Shown: positions 11,176-22,929 of the stretch, piece by piece | How the letters are laid out: every line of letters begins with the position of its first letter | Position numbering within the stretch: the stretch's first letter is position 1 | Source: Ilyonectria destructans | Lineage: Eukaryota; Ascomycota; Sordariomycetes; Hypocreales; Nectriaceae | Assembly (NCBI GenBank): GCA_020740775.1 | Contig: JAHEWK010000018.1 | Location: 930,001-994,000 of the forward strand | Reading direction: 5' to 3' | DNA length: 64,000 nt | The notes under the pieces: model-generated | Databases searched by the model: none | Told to the model about the DNA's origin: nothing | Seen by the model: only the letters and a program-made list of their open reading frames with translations | Translations under genes and position numbers: made by a program

Positions 11176-13369
11176 ATGTTCGTGAAGGCTGGACGCTTTG
11201 CTGGTTTGATTGCCGCCAGGCGTAGTCACACATCCGCTCTCCGAAATATCTGGACGCCCAGTGCGAATATCTGTCTTAGATGGGAATCTCGGCGCAGTTT
11301 TGCGACCTCGAAAGGAGGGGTATCACTGCAAAGCCCATTGCCTCAAAATGGATCTACCCTACGCATACTGCTATTGTTGCTATCAGCTACAACGACTGGC
11401 CTTGTCGGATGGATGATAGGCCAAAATGGACAGTCTGTTCAAGACCAAAACATCACACAATACTCCCAGCCGGTGTACGCGACGAGGGCTGAAATGGAAC
11501 GCGTAAGTATATCCCCATCACAACCAAGCCTCTCTGCCTGGCTGTTTGTCTTATTTTTACCTTGCAAAACAACAAAGGTTAACTTGCACCACGGCGACAG
11601 GCTGTTGACGAGCTTCGAAACCTTCTCGGAGAGGACAACATCAGCACAGAAGATGAGATTCTAAAGGCTCATGGATATTCAGAATGGTCTAGTATCAACA
11701 TTGACACTCTGCCGGTAGCAGTGGTTTTTCCAAGTTCGACAGAGCAAGTGTCAGTAATTGCTAAAATCTGCACCAAATACCGCGTTCCAATGAGTGAGTC
11801 TTTCCAATACTCGATTGTAGTCATGAGATTGTTGAGTTTCCATTCGATTTAACATTGAAATAGTCCCTTATTCTGGCGGATCCAGTGTGGAAGGCCATTT
11901 CTCAGCCCCCTTTGGGGGAATCAGCATCGACTTTATGGAAATGAACAAGATATTGGAGTTTCAACGAGAAGAGTAGGCGAATACTACCACAGGTTCTCAT
12001 AACATTCATTATTTAACGCGGCTTAGCATGAATATTCAGGTCCAGCCTTCCGTGCCCTGGGCTGAGTTGAACGAAAAGATCAAGGACAGTGGTCTTTTCT
12101 TCCCCATGGACCCAGGACCGTCGGTAAGAGCGAAAGCCTTGCAGTTTCAACGGCTGTACTAATATATGACAGGCGCAAATTGGGGGCATGGTAGGAACAA
12201 ATTGCAGGTATGTTTCTTGCATTAGTGACGTATCGTTGGCTGACTTAAAAGTGGAACAAACGCTGTGCGGTATGGTACCATGAAAGACTGGGTGGTTAAC
12301 CTCACAGTTGTGTTGAGTGATGGAACGATTCTCAAAACCCGTAGAAGACCGAGGTAGGTGCGCAGGGAGAATTACGTGGGAATATTCGTTTGATTGATGC
12401 TAACAGACAACAGAAAGTCCTCTGCGGGCTATAATCTAAACTCGCTCTTCGTCGGCTCCGAAGGGACGTTAGGGTTGGTTACGGAAGCAACCTTGAAACT
12501 CGCCACCATTCCTGAAGAAAACGGAGTAGCAGTCATCGCCTTCCAGACAATCAAGGATGCTGCCAGCATGGCCGTTGATGTGATTCACAAAGGCATCATG
12601 GTGGGTGCAGTGGAGATTTTGGATGACGTCCAGATGAACGTCATTAACCGGGCAGGCGCCACAGGGAGGAAGTGGACTGAAAAGCCGACTCTGTTTTTCA
12701 AATTCAGTGGCACAAAGGCCGGTGTAGCAGACAATATTGACCAAGTGCAGCAAATCGCAAAGGGATATGACATCGTGGACTTCCAGTTTGAGAATGATCC
12801 GGAAAAGCAGAAACGCCTCTGGTCTGCAAGAAAAGAAGCACTCTGGAGTATGCTTGCGCTTAGAGAGTCTGGCGCCGAAGCCTGGTCGACAGATGTCGCT
12901 GTGCCACTGTCCCGAGTTGCTGAACTAATTGGTAAGTGCTCAATGTTGTAATGACGTGATTTCATCAGACTAACCTTCACCTAGAAATGTCAAAAATAGA
13001 TCTTGATGGACTCGGACTGTTTGGAAGTATTCTTGGACACGTTGGCGATGGAAACTTCCACGAAACCATATTATTCGATGGCGCGAAAGAACGCGCCAGT
13101 GTTGAGAAGTGTGTCCACAAGATGGTGGATCGAGCTCTTGAGATGGAGGGAACATGCACAGTAAGGCCACAGCCTGGTTGGAATTGCTGAAAACTGACTA
13201 AAGATGATGATAGGGTGAACATGGTGTTGGCCTTGGAAAGAAGGACTGCCTTCAGAAGGAACTGGGAGACGCACCCATCCAAGTCATGAGGGCTATCAAG
13301 AAGAGTCTAGACCCGCACTGGTTGATGAACCCAGGCAAGATCTTCGACCCGGAGGTTAAATCGTCGTGA
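11176..13369 (+). CDS. mitochondrial FAD-linked D-2-hydroxyacid dehydrogenase (D-lactate dehydrogenase, cytochrome type)
   Basis: Nine exons: 11176..11502, 11601..11793, 11864..11972, 12027..12123, 12173..12207, 12252..12353, 12414..12931, 12985..13160, 13214..13369; 570 aa. An Arg/Ser-rich, acid-free presequence (residues 1-50) and a hydrophobic segment near residues 63-82 ([19 protein letters not shown]) indicate import and anchoring in the inner mitochondrial membrane. A PCMH-type FAD-binding domain follows ([50 protein letters not shown]). The C-terminal FAD-oxidase domain has [21 protein letters not shown] and MNPGKIFDP. Known members oxidise D-lactate or other D-2-hydroxyacids to 2-oxoacids and pass electrons to cytochrome c. 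The context next to a ThDP enzyme suggests the substrate may not be lactate. Confidence 0.88.
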
Positions 13370-14107
13370 GATGTTGAGTCTTATACGCGATTCTATCATT
13401 GAGATGCTATGATCGTCGTTAGGGACTGCGTACGAAATTACTGTCGTTAGCTAGATACGCAAGCAATAGGATTTGCCTTGGATTATTGAACGTTAATTTC
13501 CATCCTTGAGACGTAGGTGTCCTGAATTTTGTAATATACTCTCGTAGGCCTGATATACTACCTTCTACTCAAGACATTGTGCGAGTATATGGAATTGGGC
13601 TGTGGGGATGTAACAAGTGACTACGACTCCATCTACCAACGGCGACGCATGTAAGCCTTGCCTGATCGACGCCATTATGAATAAATATTTTATAATATAC
13701 AATGTAAAATGGGCACAGTGAAGGAATATTCCTATCTCCAATTTTACCGCTGGCATAATTTCGTGGCTGTGATTAATTCATGTCATTAGCTCTCGCATGG
13801 TTGGAGGCTAGCTATGGAGATACTTGCCGACTTGATTTGCCATTTCGCAAGTGACGACTCCGGGAAATTCCCATACCCACTAACATCGCCGACTCCACCT
13901 CGGGTCACTCCCGGGCTCAATACACGCCACGATAGATTGACCGCCATATAATTCGGCATACAACAGTTCATGCCCCTCTTATTTCTGGATGATTTCGGCA
14001 ATGTCCCGGGATCAATTGACTATAAGATAATATGTGTTAAATACGGCTCATTCTCTTAGGAGGCATAGACACCACTCCGGCATACTCATCCTCCCGAAAT
14101 CACAGCC
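13370..14107. promoter_or_regulatory. intergenic/promoter region upstream of the ThDP enzyme, with operator-like sites
   Basis: TCCGGGAAATTCCC at 13859-13872 matches 13 of the first 14 positions of the palindrome upstream of the dehydrogenase. The arm TTCGGCA, present in the other palindrome, recurs at 13952-13958 and 13994-14000. CCCGGG is present at 13910-13915 and 14004-14009. A TATA-like string (ACTATAAGATAA) lies near 14020, about 85 nt before the start codon. Confidence 0.55.
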
Positions 14108-16095
14108 ATGTGCGTAAATTTGCTGCGGCTCCTGAGGCGATGCGTTGCTAACTATGATAGGTACACCACGTCGTTTGCCTTTTTCGAGGCCTTGATAGAG
14201 GTCGGTGCATCCCGCCCTGAGTCAAACATTCTTCCATTAACACCGTGTAGGCAGGAGTCAAGAACTGCTTCGTCAACCTTGGCTCTGACCACCCGAGCAT
14301 CCTGGAGGCCATGGTCAAGGGTCGTGACACGCCAAACTTTCCCCGTATCATCACATGCCCCAATGAAATGGTGGCTCTATCCATGGCCGATGGATATGCC
14401 CGAAAAAGCAACGAGGCCCAATGTGTCATTGTGCACGTAGATGTCGGCACGTCAGGAATGGCCGCTGCTATTCACAACGCGTGCATGGGAAGGGCTCCTG
14501 TGCTAATTTTTGCCGGGCTCTCGCCATACACTATAGAGGGAGAAATGACTGGCTCTCGTACAGAGTTCATGTGAGATGTCAATTCACCTTCTGACGTTAC
14601 GGGGCTAATTCGAACATAGCCACTGGATGCAAGACGTTCCAGACCAAAAGCAGATCGTCGCCCAGTACTGCCGGTATGTTGGCGAGATCAAGACTGGTAA
14701 GAACGTCAAACAAATGGTCCGAAGGGCTTTGCAATTTGCCACGAGTGATCCGAAAGGACCAGTGTATTTGATGGGTGCCCGCGAAGTCATGGAGGAAATT
14801 ATCCAACCATACAGCATCAACCCTGCACACTGGCACGGTATTGGGCCCTCGGCCCTCCCTCCAAATGCTGTCGCCGAAATCGCCCAGGCACTGGTGGAAG
14901 CTCAAGAACCTCTTGTGGTGACGGGCTACAGCGGCAGAAATCACGCTGCCGTGGCGGCTCTGCTAGACCTTGCCAATGCCGTGAAAGGCCTGCGGGTGCT
15001 GGACACAGGGGGTTCCGACATGTGCTTCCCAGCAGACCACCCAGGATGGCTTGGGATGAAGTACGGAGCTGACGACAGTATACGAACGGCAGATGTACTG
15101 CTGGTGATCGACTGTGACGTCCCATGGATAAACACGATGTGTTTGCCCAAGTCTTCCGCCAAGGTCTTCCACTTGGATGTCGATCCTCTGAAGCAGACTA
15201 TGCTTGTTTCATACATCAGCGCGGAGACGAGATATCGTGCAGATGCTGGGACTGCGTTGGCCCAAATTGTTGCGTACCTGAAGTCTTCCTCCGAATTGGC
15301 GAATCGTTTGACTGGTTCAGAATTCGAAAACCGATGGGCCTCCTTGCAACAATCTCATTCAAAGTTGATCAAGTCGCTTGACGATAAACCCGAGGCAACT
15401 GATACCGGTTCAATGAACACTGCTTATGTTTGTTCGACGCTGCGCAAGATGCTGCCGCAGAACACAATATTTGCCGTGGAGGCTGTCACAAACACCATCA
15501 CCGTTGCCGAGCAAATTCGTGCTACACAACCTGGACAGTGGATCAATTGCGGTGGCGGCGGTCTGGGCTGGAGTGGTGGTGGTGCACTTGGAATCAAGCT
15601 TGCCGTCGATGCTGAAGACGCTGCCCTGCCACAAAACGAGAAAAGAATCGTAGTACAAATTGTGGGCGATGGCAGCTTTCTTTTCAGTGTTCCCGCCAGT
15701 GTATACTGGATCTCAAGCAGATACAAGATTCCTGTCCTTACAGTGGTCTTGAATAACACAGGTATTTGGAGATTCGCCCCAATGAACTGAAAAGTTCATT
15801 CCATTTGTATGCTGTTTGACTGACTTGGTTGCCTGTAGGATGGAATGCTCCACGGAGATCAATGCTGCTGGTTCATCCTGACGGCCCAGCGTCCAAGGTT
15901 TCAAACTCAGAGCTGAACATATCCTTTGACCCCTCACCGAATTACTCCGAGATCGCAAAGGCAGCAACAGATGGCCAAATATTTGGAGCCAGGGTCAAAC
16001 TTGCGGACCAGCTGCAATCTTCGCTTGAAGAGGCGATTCGATCAGTCCAATCGGGGACCTCGGCAGTTATTGATATTGCTGTCACTGTTCCGTAA
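14108..16095 (+). CDS. thiamine-diphosphate-dependent enzyme (acetolactate synthase / benzoylformate decarboxylase-like)
   Basis: Five exons: 14108..14109, 14161..14204, 14255..14570, 14620..15761, 15839..16095; 586 aa. The first exon contributes only AT of the initiator; splicing (14110-14160, GTGCGT...GATAG) supplies the G and restores MYTTSFAFFEALIEVG, the usual family start. N-terminal PYR domain: GSDHPSILEAM, CPNEMVALSMADGYA with the activating Glu, and GTSGMAAAIHNA. The central domain is present. The C-terminal PP domain has VGDGSFLFS and, about 25 residues on, LNNTGWN, matching the GDG...NN Mg/ThDP motif. The family decarboxylates 2-oxoacids or ligates them. Placed beside a 2-hydroxyacid dehydrogenase, it could consume that enzyme's 2-oxoacid product. 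No mitochondrial presequence is obvious. Confidence 0.87.
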
Positions 16096-16391
16096 GCCAG
16101 GTTCCTTAGGTAGCTCACGAATAAAATGCTTTACTGGAAGATGTAGAATTTTACATGAGCGTTTGCAAGGGACAGCAAAGTGGGTGCATATTTTCTTTTC
16201 GTATTAACTTCGGATTGGGATAATCCCTTGATAACCACCTTGACGCTTCAATTAATGGTATTAATATATCTACTCATGCTTCAGTATAAACACTTTTACC
16301 TGTAACCTGATATCTACACAGCCATTTTCTGTGGCAATCCCGAGATGATAACTAAGACACACCCAAGTATCCTTATTGCTTTGTTCATTAT
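16096..16391. other. convergent intergenic region
   Basis: Holds the 3' ends of the ThDP enzyme and the permease. Nothing else seen. Confidence 0.4.
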
Positions 16392-18141
16392 TTACCTCTC
16401 AACCAGAGGTCCATTATACTCCTTCCTGGCCCACAACACGTAATAGAGGACACTAAAGATAACGAGACCACCCGTCACCACAACACTGTAGTTCATCATG
16501 TCGACGGTTGGGTTTAAGGCTGGAGGCCAGAAGCTGAAGAAGCCAACAGTAACCAGGTAGCAAATGGTGAGGACATTATTTGCAATACCAAAAATACCAG
16601 GCAGGTGGAATGGACCCCAGACAAGTTCGGCACCAGCAGTGTTGGCTAGGGCTGGCAGATCTGAATCAGGAAGAGCGAAGCCCTTGGTCGTTCGACGGTA
16701 AAGGAGAAGTACTGCGGCAATGAGGTATGAGGCGTAAAGGCAGGAAATAGAGAGTGAAGTGACGTTCTGGAAGGCGACGGGCGAACCAATGTTGATGAAG
16801 GACAGAAGAACTGCAATGACGGAGGTGAAGGCAATGGCCCAGACGGGAACCGTAGTGCGGTCGTCGACCTTTGCCAGGATGCGCCAGAAAGGAAGGCCGC
16901 GGTCACGGGAAAATGACCAGAAAACCCGGGAAGTAGAGGCAAGCATGCCTACAGTCGCACAAGCGCCGAGAATCATGATGATGGCAGCCATGACGGTAGC
17001 ACCGCCAGTCGAGTTGGTGGCCTGCTGGAAGATGTACATATGAGGGAATCCCAGAGCGCCCGGAGCGGAGGCAGCAGCGTCGTCGAAGTTGCCCATGCAA
17101 AATACCATGGCGATAAGCATGGCGAAACCACAAGTGCCGTTGATGATGAGACTCAGTAGGATCGATCGGGGGACCACAACACTGGGGTTGACGGTTTCCT
17201 CGGACATCTGCCATTATGTGAGTAATTACCAATTCAGAGTACCGAAGGAGAACTTACGTGGAATGCGGCATCGGTACCGACAAACGCGAAAGCGTTGCCC
17301 ATCATGCCGACCATGAAGGATATTCCTTGAGTCGACCAGCCACCATTGTTGACCCATGTCGTAAAGATCTCCTTGGCGTCGCCGTGCGGCCCGAGAGTAA
17401 CGAGAGGAATGAGAATGGCGAAGAAGCCAAGAATGTGTAGGATCAGAATGAGGCCTTCGAACTTGGGCAGCGCAGAGCTGACAAGAGTGTTGATGAAGAC
17501 GGCGAATAGAAGGATGACCCAAAAGAGCAGAGTCCCCTGCCACAACTTCGGCTCAAAGCTAGTGTTGTTCATCGTAGCCATGCCAAGAATCATGTTGCCA
17601 GTGAGGAGAGCGCTGGATGAGACAGAGCCTTGCCAGCCGCCGACAGTCAACCATCCAGTAACATAGCTCAAGAACTTGGCGCAGGATCGCGGCGCCAGCA
17701 TCGCGACCCAGTGGTATTGTCCGCCGGACGTGGGCGCCATGGAGACCAGCTCGCTCATGGTGGTGAAGACGCTGAAGTTGCCGAACCAGACGAAGAGGAA
17801 GCTGTAGAGGACACCTGCAGTGCCGCCGTTGTTGAGACCTTGGGCGAAAAGCACCGTGACGGCTTCCCAAGTGATGAGAATGGTGCAGCTGAAACCGAGA
17901 ATCGACATGAAACCAAAGTTGCGCTACGAGATATGCGTCAGTGAGGCGCTGGGAACTGTCATGCATTCCGTCTTACCCTGAGGACTTGCTTCTTTCCTAA
18001 TCGCGCCAGTTGATCTTTGTCGCCATGGTCACTGTCAGAGCCGCCCTCGGAATGGGGTCCAACCTCGGCCACGACGCGAGACTCGTTGCCCTTGGCGGCG
18101 GGCACGTTGCCCATCTCATGGCTGCTGGTGTAGCTGCTCAT
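16392..18141 (-). CDS. amino acid/choline/GABA-type permease (APC superfamily, ACT family)
   Basis: Exons 18141..17977, 17923..17258, 17207..16392; introns 53 and 50 nt; 548 aa. A hydrophilic N-terminal tail of ~57 residues with acidic Ser/Asp/His clusters leads to RNFGFMSILGFSCTILITWE, the family's TM1 entry. The ACT-family consensus amphipathic motif is clear: LVSMAPTSGGQYHWVAMLAP between TM2 and TM3. About twelve hydrophobic segments follow, with STSRVFWSFSRDRGLPF in the TM8 region and LPGIFGIANNVLTICYL near the end. Members import GABA, choline, or other amino-acid-like compounds; the substrate is not readable. As the last gene of the 6-18 kb group, it could feed substrate to the dehydrogenase/ThDP pair, but this rests only on position. 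Confidence 0.88.
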
Positions 18142-19411
18142 TGTCAGAGCCCAGATAGAGGAGCCAAGGGGAGATTGTCAATGACTGAAGACAAGTGCGG
18201 AGCAACGAGTGATAGAAGGGGATGCACGGTTTAAACGGCAAAGAAAGTTCAAGCAGAAAGTCACTGGATCTGCAGCGACGCATGCATGATTAGGTGCAGA
18301 AAGAGCAACGAAAGGGGACCACGTTTCCTGCAATCCTTTTAAGACCAACAGTTCTCAAAGGAGTACTCCGTATGGGGTGTAGTACTACAGAGTACATACT
18401 GGAGGGCGGAATGTAACTCTCCTCGCCCGTTGATTCGGTTAGCGGACCGACAGCCCCTCCCCCGGCATATCCACACCCTCCCTGCTCCCTCCCCTGCACG
18501 TTCTGCATGTTGGCCACGGCACACATGTTCAACGGAGGCAGAGTTCGGGTCTTTTTGGTCTTGGCCGCTTTCTAGGACCGAAGGGGAGCTGCCGGCTTCC
18601 AGCCACCCGGTCGAGAGGTGGTGAGGTGAGTCCCCGGCTTGGTGGCCTCCGTTCTGTTCAAACAAGGATAAGGACGCGGAATGAGAGAACTTTGAGATAA
18701 CGAGTTGTATCCCGAGTAGTTTTTAGCTTGAGTTCGTCCTGCCCGTCCCTGCTCAAATGCTGACAAGACGGGACTGCCGACAAGTACACCTTACAACGAG
18801 GATGCTCATCCAGGTCAACAGGCCAAGGGACAACTTACGACCACATCAGCAAAAGCAAAGAAGCTGCCGTTACAGTTACCTTGCCGATACAAAAGCGGAA
18901 TTCATGCATGGCCCCTTCCATCTACTAGGTATGCCTCGACCAGAAACACACTACCGGGAGTAGATTGCCTATACGCGTCCGCATCGACCAACAGCCCTGG
19001 CTCGGTTACCATCGCCACAACATCATCGGTCGTGCTTTTGGTTGTTTGTCATGGTCATAAATGACAATGCAAAGGAACCTTGCTCCCTGTCGCGCCATTT
19101 TGAATGGGGCCGAGTACGCGGATCACCCCAGTTCTTGCAAGGATCCATTCCGGGGGCTGCCGAGAACCTCTCGTTCCCCCACTTCTTTTCTCTTTTCTTG
19201 TCTAATTATTTTATTTTTTCTTTACTCTTATTCATGAGACACTAGCCTTTCTTGTATTCGTAGCGTGTAACCACTGCATTCATGCAAAGGGACAGATGTG
19301 TGTACATCTTCTCTCCACAGTGATTCGATAAATCATAACGTGTCTATGTTCCAGATAACTAACGCCGTAAATTGAGATGGTAAGGAAGTAGAACAGAACA
19401 GATTCTGAATA
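18142..19411. other. intergenic region, no gene seen
   Basis: Includes the permease promoter. It contains GGAGTACTCCGTA at about 18359 and C-rich stretches around 18450-18500. No convincing coding sequence. Confidence 0.4.
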
Positions 19412-20818
19412 TTATATTTCCTCTCGGGGGACTTTGCTGCCGTGCATGCTCTGAACATCCACTTGCCACGTTTGGTGCACCAGGATTGTTTGACTTGAGT
19501 GACTTTGGTGACTTTGACTGTCCCAAGATTTCTTTTGCCCATCGGTGGTCAGGCCAACTCCCCGTTTCGTGGACTTGCTCATGTCAACCAGTTCATGCAC
19601 ATTGCTGCGCTGGCTGTGCTGCGAGGTCGTGGAAATGGGTTCGTCGATCGTATCATGCGGCCGTGACCTGGAGCCAAGACCGCTATGCTGTGCCGACTTG
19701 TATCCGGAATGGGCTCCTGGCCTATATGTTGGGTATCCGTTGCTGCTAGATTTGCCTTGCCGACGCAAATCATCAATGCGGATCTGGCCTGACTCGAGGC
19801 TGTCGAGGAATGGCTTGAGGTTGGGAACGCAAACGGTAAAGATGGCGAGACACTGTACCAACTGAATGGTAATGGAGGCTTCCCACATGGAGAAGGAGAG
19901 ATCGTCGGACGCAAAGGCCTTGTTGGAGTAATAGATTTGAACGGCGATGGCGGGCACAACGCTGTCCGTTGGTTAGCTTTCAAGCTCACGCGATGAACAA
20001 ACTGCTGGATCGCAATGGGATAATAGTTACGTACAAAATGCGGCTGCCAAAGACACATATGACCAGAATTCTCTTGGACCACGAGGTCTGAATTCTTCGA
20101 GCGTTGTCGGTCATGATGGCGACAATGGCAATATCAGTGATGATGTTTGCAACGGAATAGTATGTCCAGAAAGAAGTGAGGTTGATGCATCGAGTGCTGT
20201 CGGAATAATCCCATGGCGTCGGTAGTTGGCACTGGAAAAAACTGACGACGAACGCACTCAGTCCCCAGAGACCGACGATGATCTCGAATACCAGGAGGGG
20301 CCTCTCTTGACCGCGCCGACTCATCATGCGAAGCCCCATGGTGCCTGACATTTTGGAACAGAACAGAGAGGCGATGAACATGGCGTTGGCGGCATACTGG
20401 CTCTACAGTCACATCGCATACTAAATCAGCGTTCCTGTCCACGAGTGTACGGCTTACTGTTCAAGTGACATACCTTGAAGAAAGTCTCCTTATTGCTCGA
20501 GCTCAGTGTACTAAAAGGCGTTCCCAATCCATGTTCGCAAGCTATAAACACAGCGATGGACTGGCCGACCGCAAAGACCTACACGGCGGTATGAGTCAAG
20601 GGACGTCGCGTACAAGTCAAATTGCGCTGGCGTTGTTCACTACTTACCGCGGCGGCAACTGCTAGAATATCATCAATTTTGAGGGTTTTGACCATGTGAA
20701 TCTTCGTCCCTGAGCGGACGAAGCAAGCAAGGACAGCGATGACGAGGAACATCATTGACAAGACCTCGACCAGTGGGGCCTTGTCGGTGTCTGTGATGAT
20801 CCTCTGCGGGGAACTCAT
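19412..20818 (-). CDS. PTH11-like integral membrane protein (rhodopsin-like fungal receptor domain)
   Basis: Exons 20818..20648, 20578..20474, 20402..20035, 19961..19412; 397 aa; introns 69-73 nt. Start MSSPQRIITDTDKAPLVEVL leads into the first membrane helix. LKIDDILAVAAAVFAVGQ is the conserved K(x)DD motif after TM1. LFCSKMSGTMGLRMM and CINLTSFWTYYSVANIITD are typical of the fungal 'rhodopsin domain' (DUF/Rhodopsin superfamily), as is the C-terminal TM7 followed by a hydrophilic tail. The last ~150 residues are Ser/Gln/His-rich and cytoplasmic. Members of this group include putative G-protein-coupled receptors that sense surfaces or chemicals; no ligand can be read. An upstream in-frame Met (20986) would add an unrelated Ser/Pro/Thr-rich leader and is less likely. 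Confidence 0.85.
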
Positions 20819-22142
20819 GATGGGCAACGTGGCGATCGGCACGGCTGCGGTGACATGCTGCGACGAGGGACAGTCGGAAAGAACTGAAAGATGTGTTTGA
20901 CGAGCTCGCGACGGCGTGCTTGGAAAGAAATGAAAATGAAGACAGATAGCCGACTTACTTGGACCAGGTTGCGTGGTTACCGTCAATCACCCTGAGACAT
21001 TTTCGCTCTCCGTTCCCGAATCTCCAAGAGAGGGTTCCCGGGCATGTTGTCTCCTGCTTACAGATATCGAGAATTGCTTTGGCCCAGTCGACGGGTTGCG
21101 CCATTACGGCCCGTCACAGGAAGTACTTCGTACACCTATAGCATAAACCTGGTCGTGTTGCATGGCCGTTTTGCATGGTCGAGTTGCCCTTGTCAACCAA
21201 CACGCACCTGCTCATTTGAGACACGCGGCCCCACGGGTTCTTGGATATTCGCTCGCTTGCTGGGCCATTCAACGAGGTGTGAAGCTAAAGGATTCGGGTG
21301 TTGGCACAGCCCATGTGAAGATTAATTCGCTAGTGGAAAAATACGAATAAACCTACAATGGGGAGAGGGATGTTACCGATCCTTCCGAGGCCAATCGTCC
21401 CCCCTGCAGCATGCAGGAGAAAATGCAACCCCACCTCTTGGCTGTTGGTTGACAACAAAGATTAATGGTGTGATATGACACTGTGGCTTGCAGGATTTTC
21501 CACACGAGAGAAACGACGTTACAGACCTCCCCTTCCACACGAATTGCCAAACGAAAATCAAAACACCACGGCCGTTAATCCTCATCCTAGAGCTATAAAA
21601 AGCAGGTCGGCCAGTTTGATGATCCCATTAAATACGCTGCATAAAGACTTCGTGGTAATACGCAGTACGCGGTTGATTTAGTGATTGCTGGCTTCTGTCA
21701 TTGTGTAGCTCTTTGTGATATATCACCTTGATAAAGTGCTTCATGCACATATCCCAGCAGCTATCATTTTTTCTTTTGCCAAACCTTTCAAAGGATTCTC
21801 TGCACCGGCCTGAGACCGGCATTCCTGCGGCGTGGCGTCCGCGTATGATCCTTGTACCTTGCAGACGCCATGCCGGGGAGAAAACGGTTGTCAGAGGCTT
21901 GTATGGATTACAATGACTTTGTCGGAGATTTCAAGAGTGGCGGCAAGGTCAAAAAGTTCTGCGGGCACCGGACGGGGCCGTTCCGCGGCCGCCAATGTAT
22001 GTGATTGTCACAATCCTCCGTGGTGAGTACTGTAACCCGATACGGACAATGGTAAGACCTGTGCAAGCACACCTCAGCATGCATAAAGACCACATACGAA
22101 CTGTACATGTTAATGAATTTTAACGACACTCTAATCTACTGC
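20819..22142. other. intergenic region, no gene seen
   Basis: Promoter of the PTH11-like gene and 3' flank of the acetyltransferase. GC-poor between 21600 and 21800. Nothing recognisable. Confidence 0.35.
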
Positions 22143-22929
22143 TCACTCCCAAGGCTTCACAGTTTTTCCCTCCTCGTAGTGCCCGCCGATAGGCCGCCAC
22201 ATATCCCAAAAGGTGATGGGCTGCAGCTCTTGCTCAATCTTCTTCCACGCCTCTCCCGGGTTCTCTTTGGTGGGTTGCAGTTTAGTCTCGTTGACGACAA
22301 CGAAACCATGTTTCTTGTAAACTGGAACGCCATATTCGGTGGCGTCCAGCCACATTTCAACGCCCATCTCATCGGCTCTCTGCTTGCCCCATGTCAGCAT
22401 CATGTCTGCCACACCTTGGCGCCGGTAGTCAGGGTGTGTGAAGATGATGTTAAGGACTTGCAGCATTAGCATATTTCATCCGCAACGACTGAGGTCCAAT
22501 CATGTTTCCGGTCGTTGACTTACAAACCTGCGGCCTCGCCCCCATCTTCTCCCTTGGCGCCTCCATTGCCTCTAAACACTGGCTGACGTACTCGCGCGCC
22601 TCCCCTTCCGGATGCCAGTAAATCTCAGAATGGTCATCGGGCTTCTCAAACGGGTTGGCTGGGTAAATCTTCCACAGGCAAGCTCCTACAATCGTGCCGT
22701 TGTCATCAACAACCTTGCGCCAGTAGCTCGCTGGATCCGATTCGTGCTCCCCCCACATACGGCTGGCAGACTCCTTGATAGAATCAATACGGGCAGAAGG
22801 TCCGTCACCGCGGATAGGACAAAACATGCGGAAGAAACTTTGGAGAGGATTCTCGTAGGAGATCCATAGGCATTCCATGACGTCGATAAAGTCGGTAGCC
22901 GAAGCTACCTCAACCAATGTGAACGGCAT
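22143..22929 (-). CDS. GNAT-family N-acetyltransferase
   Basis: Exons 22929..22524 and 22456..22143 with a 67-nt intron; 239 aa. The N-terminus MPFTLVEVASATDFIDVMEC and PFEKPDDHSEIYWHPEGEAR are typical of a fungal cytosolic GNAT group. Motif A is spliced across the intron and reads FLNIIFTHPDYRRQGVADMM, containing the R-R-x-G acetyl-CoA pyrophosphate loop (Q/R-x2-G-x-G/A variant). The C-terminal half (WLDATEYGVPVYKKHGFVVV) is the usual motif B with the Y-x-K-x-GF signature. The acetyl acceptor cannot be predicted. Single gene without obvious partners. Confidence 0.85.

Noticed and set aside
20819..20986. Upstream Met extension of the PTH11-like gene
   Set aside because: The added residues are unlike any receptor leader; the internal MSSPQR start goes straight to TM1 as in the family.
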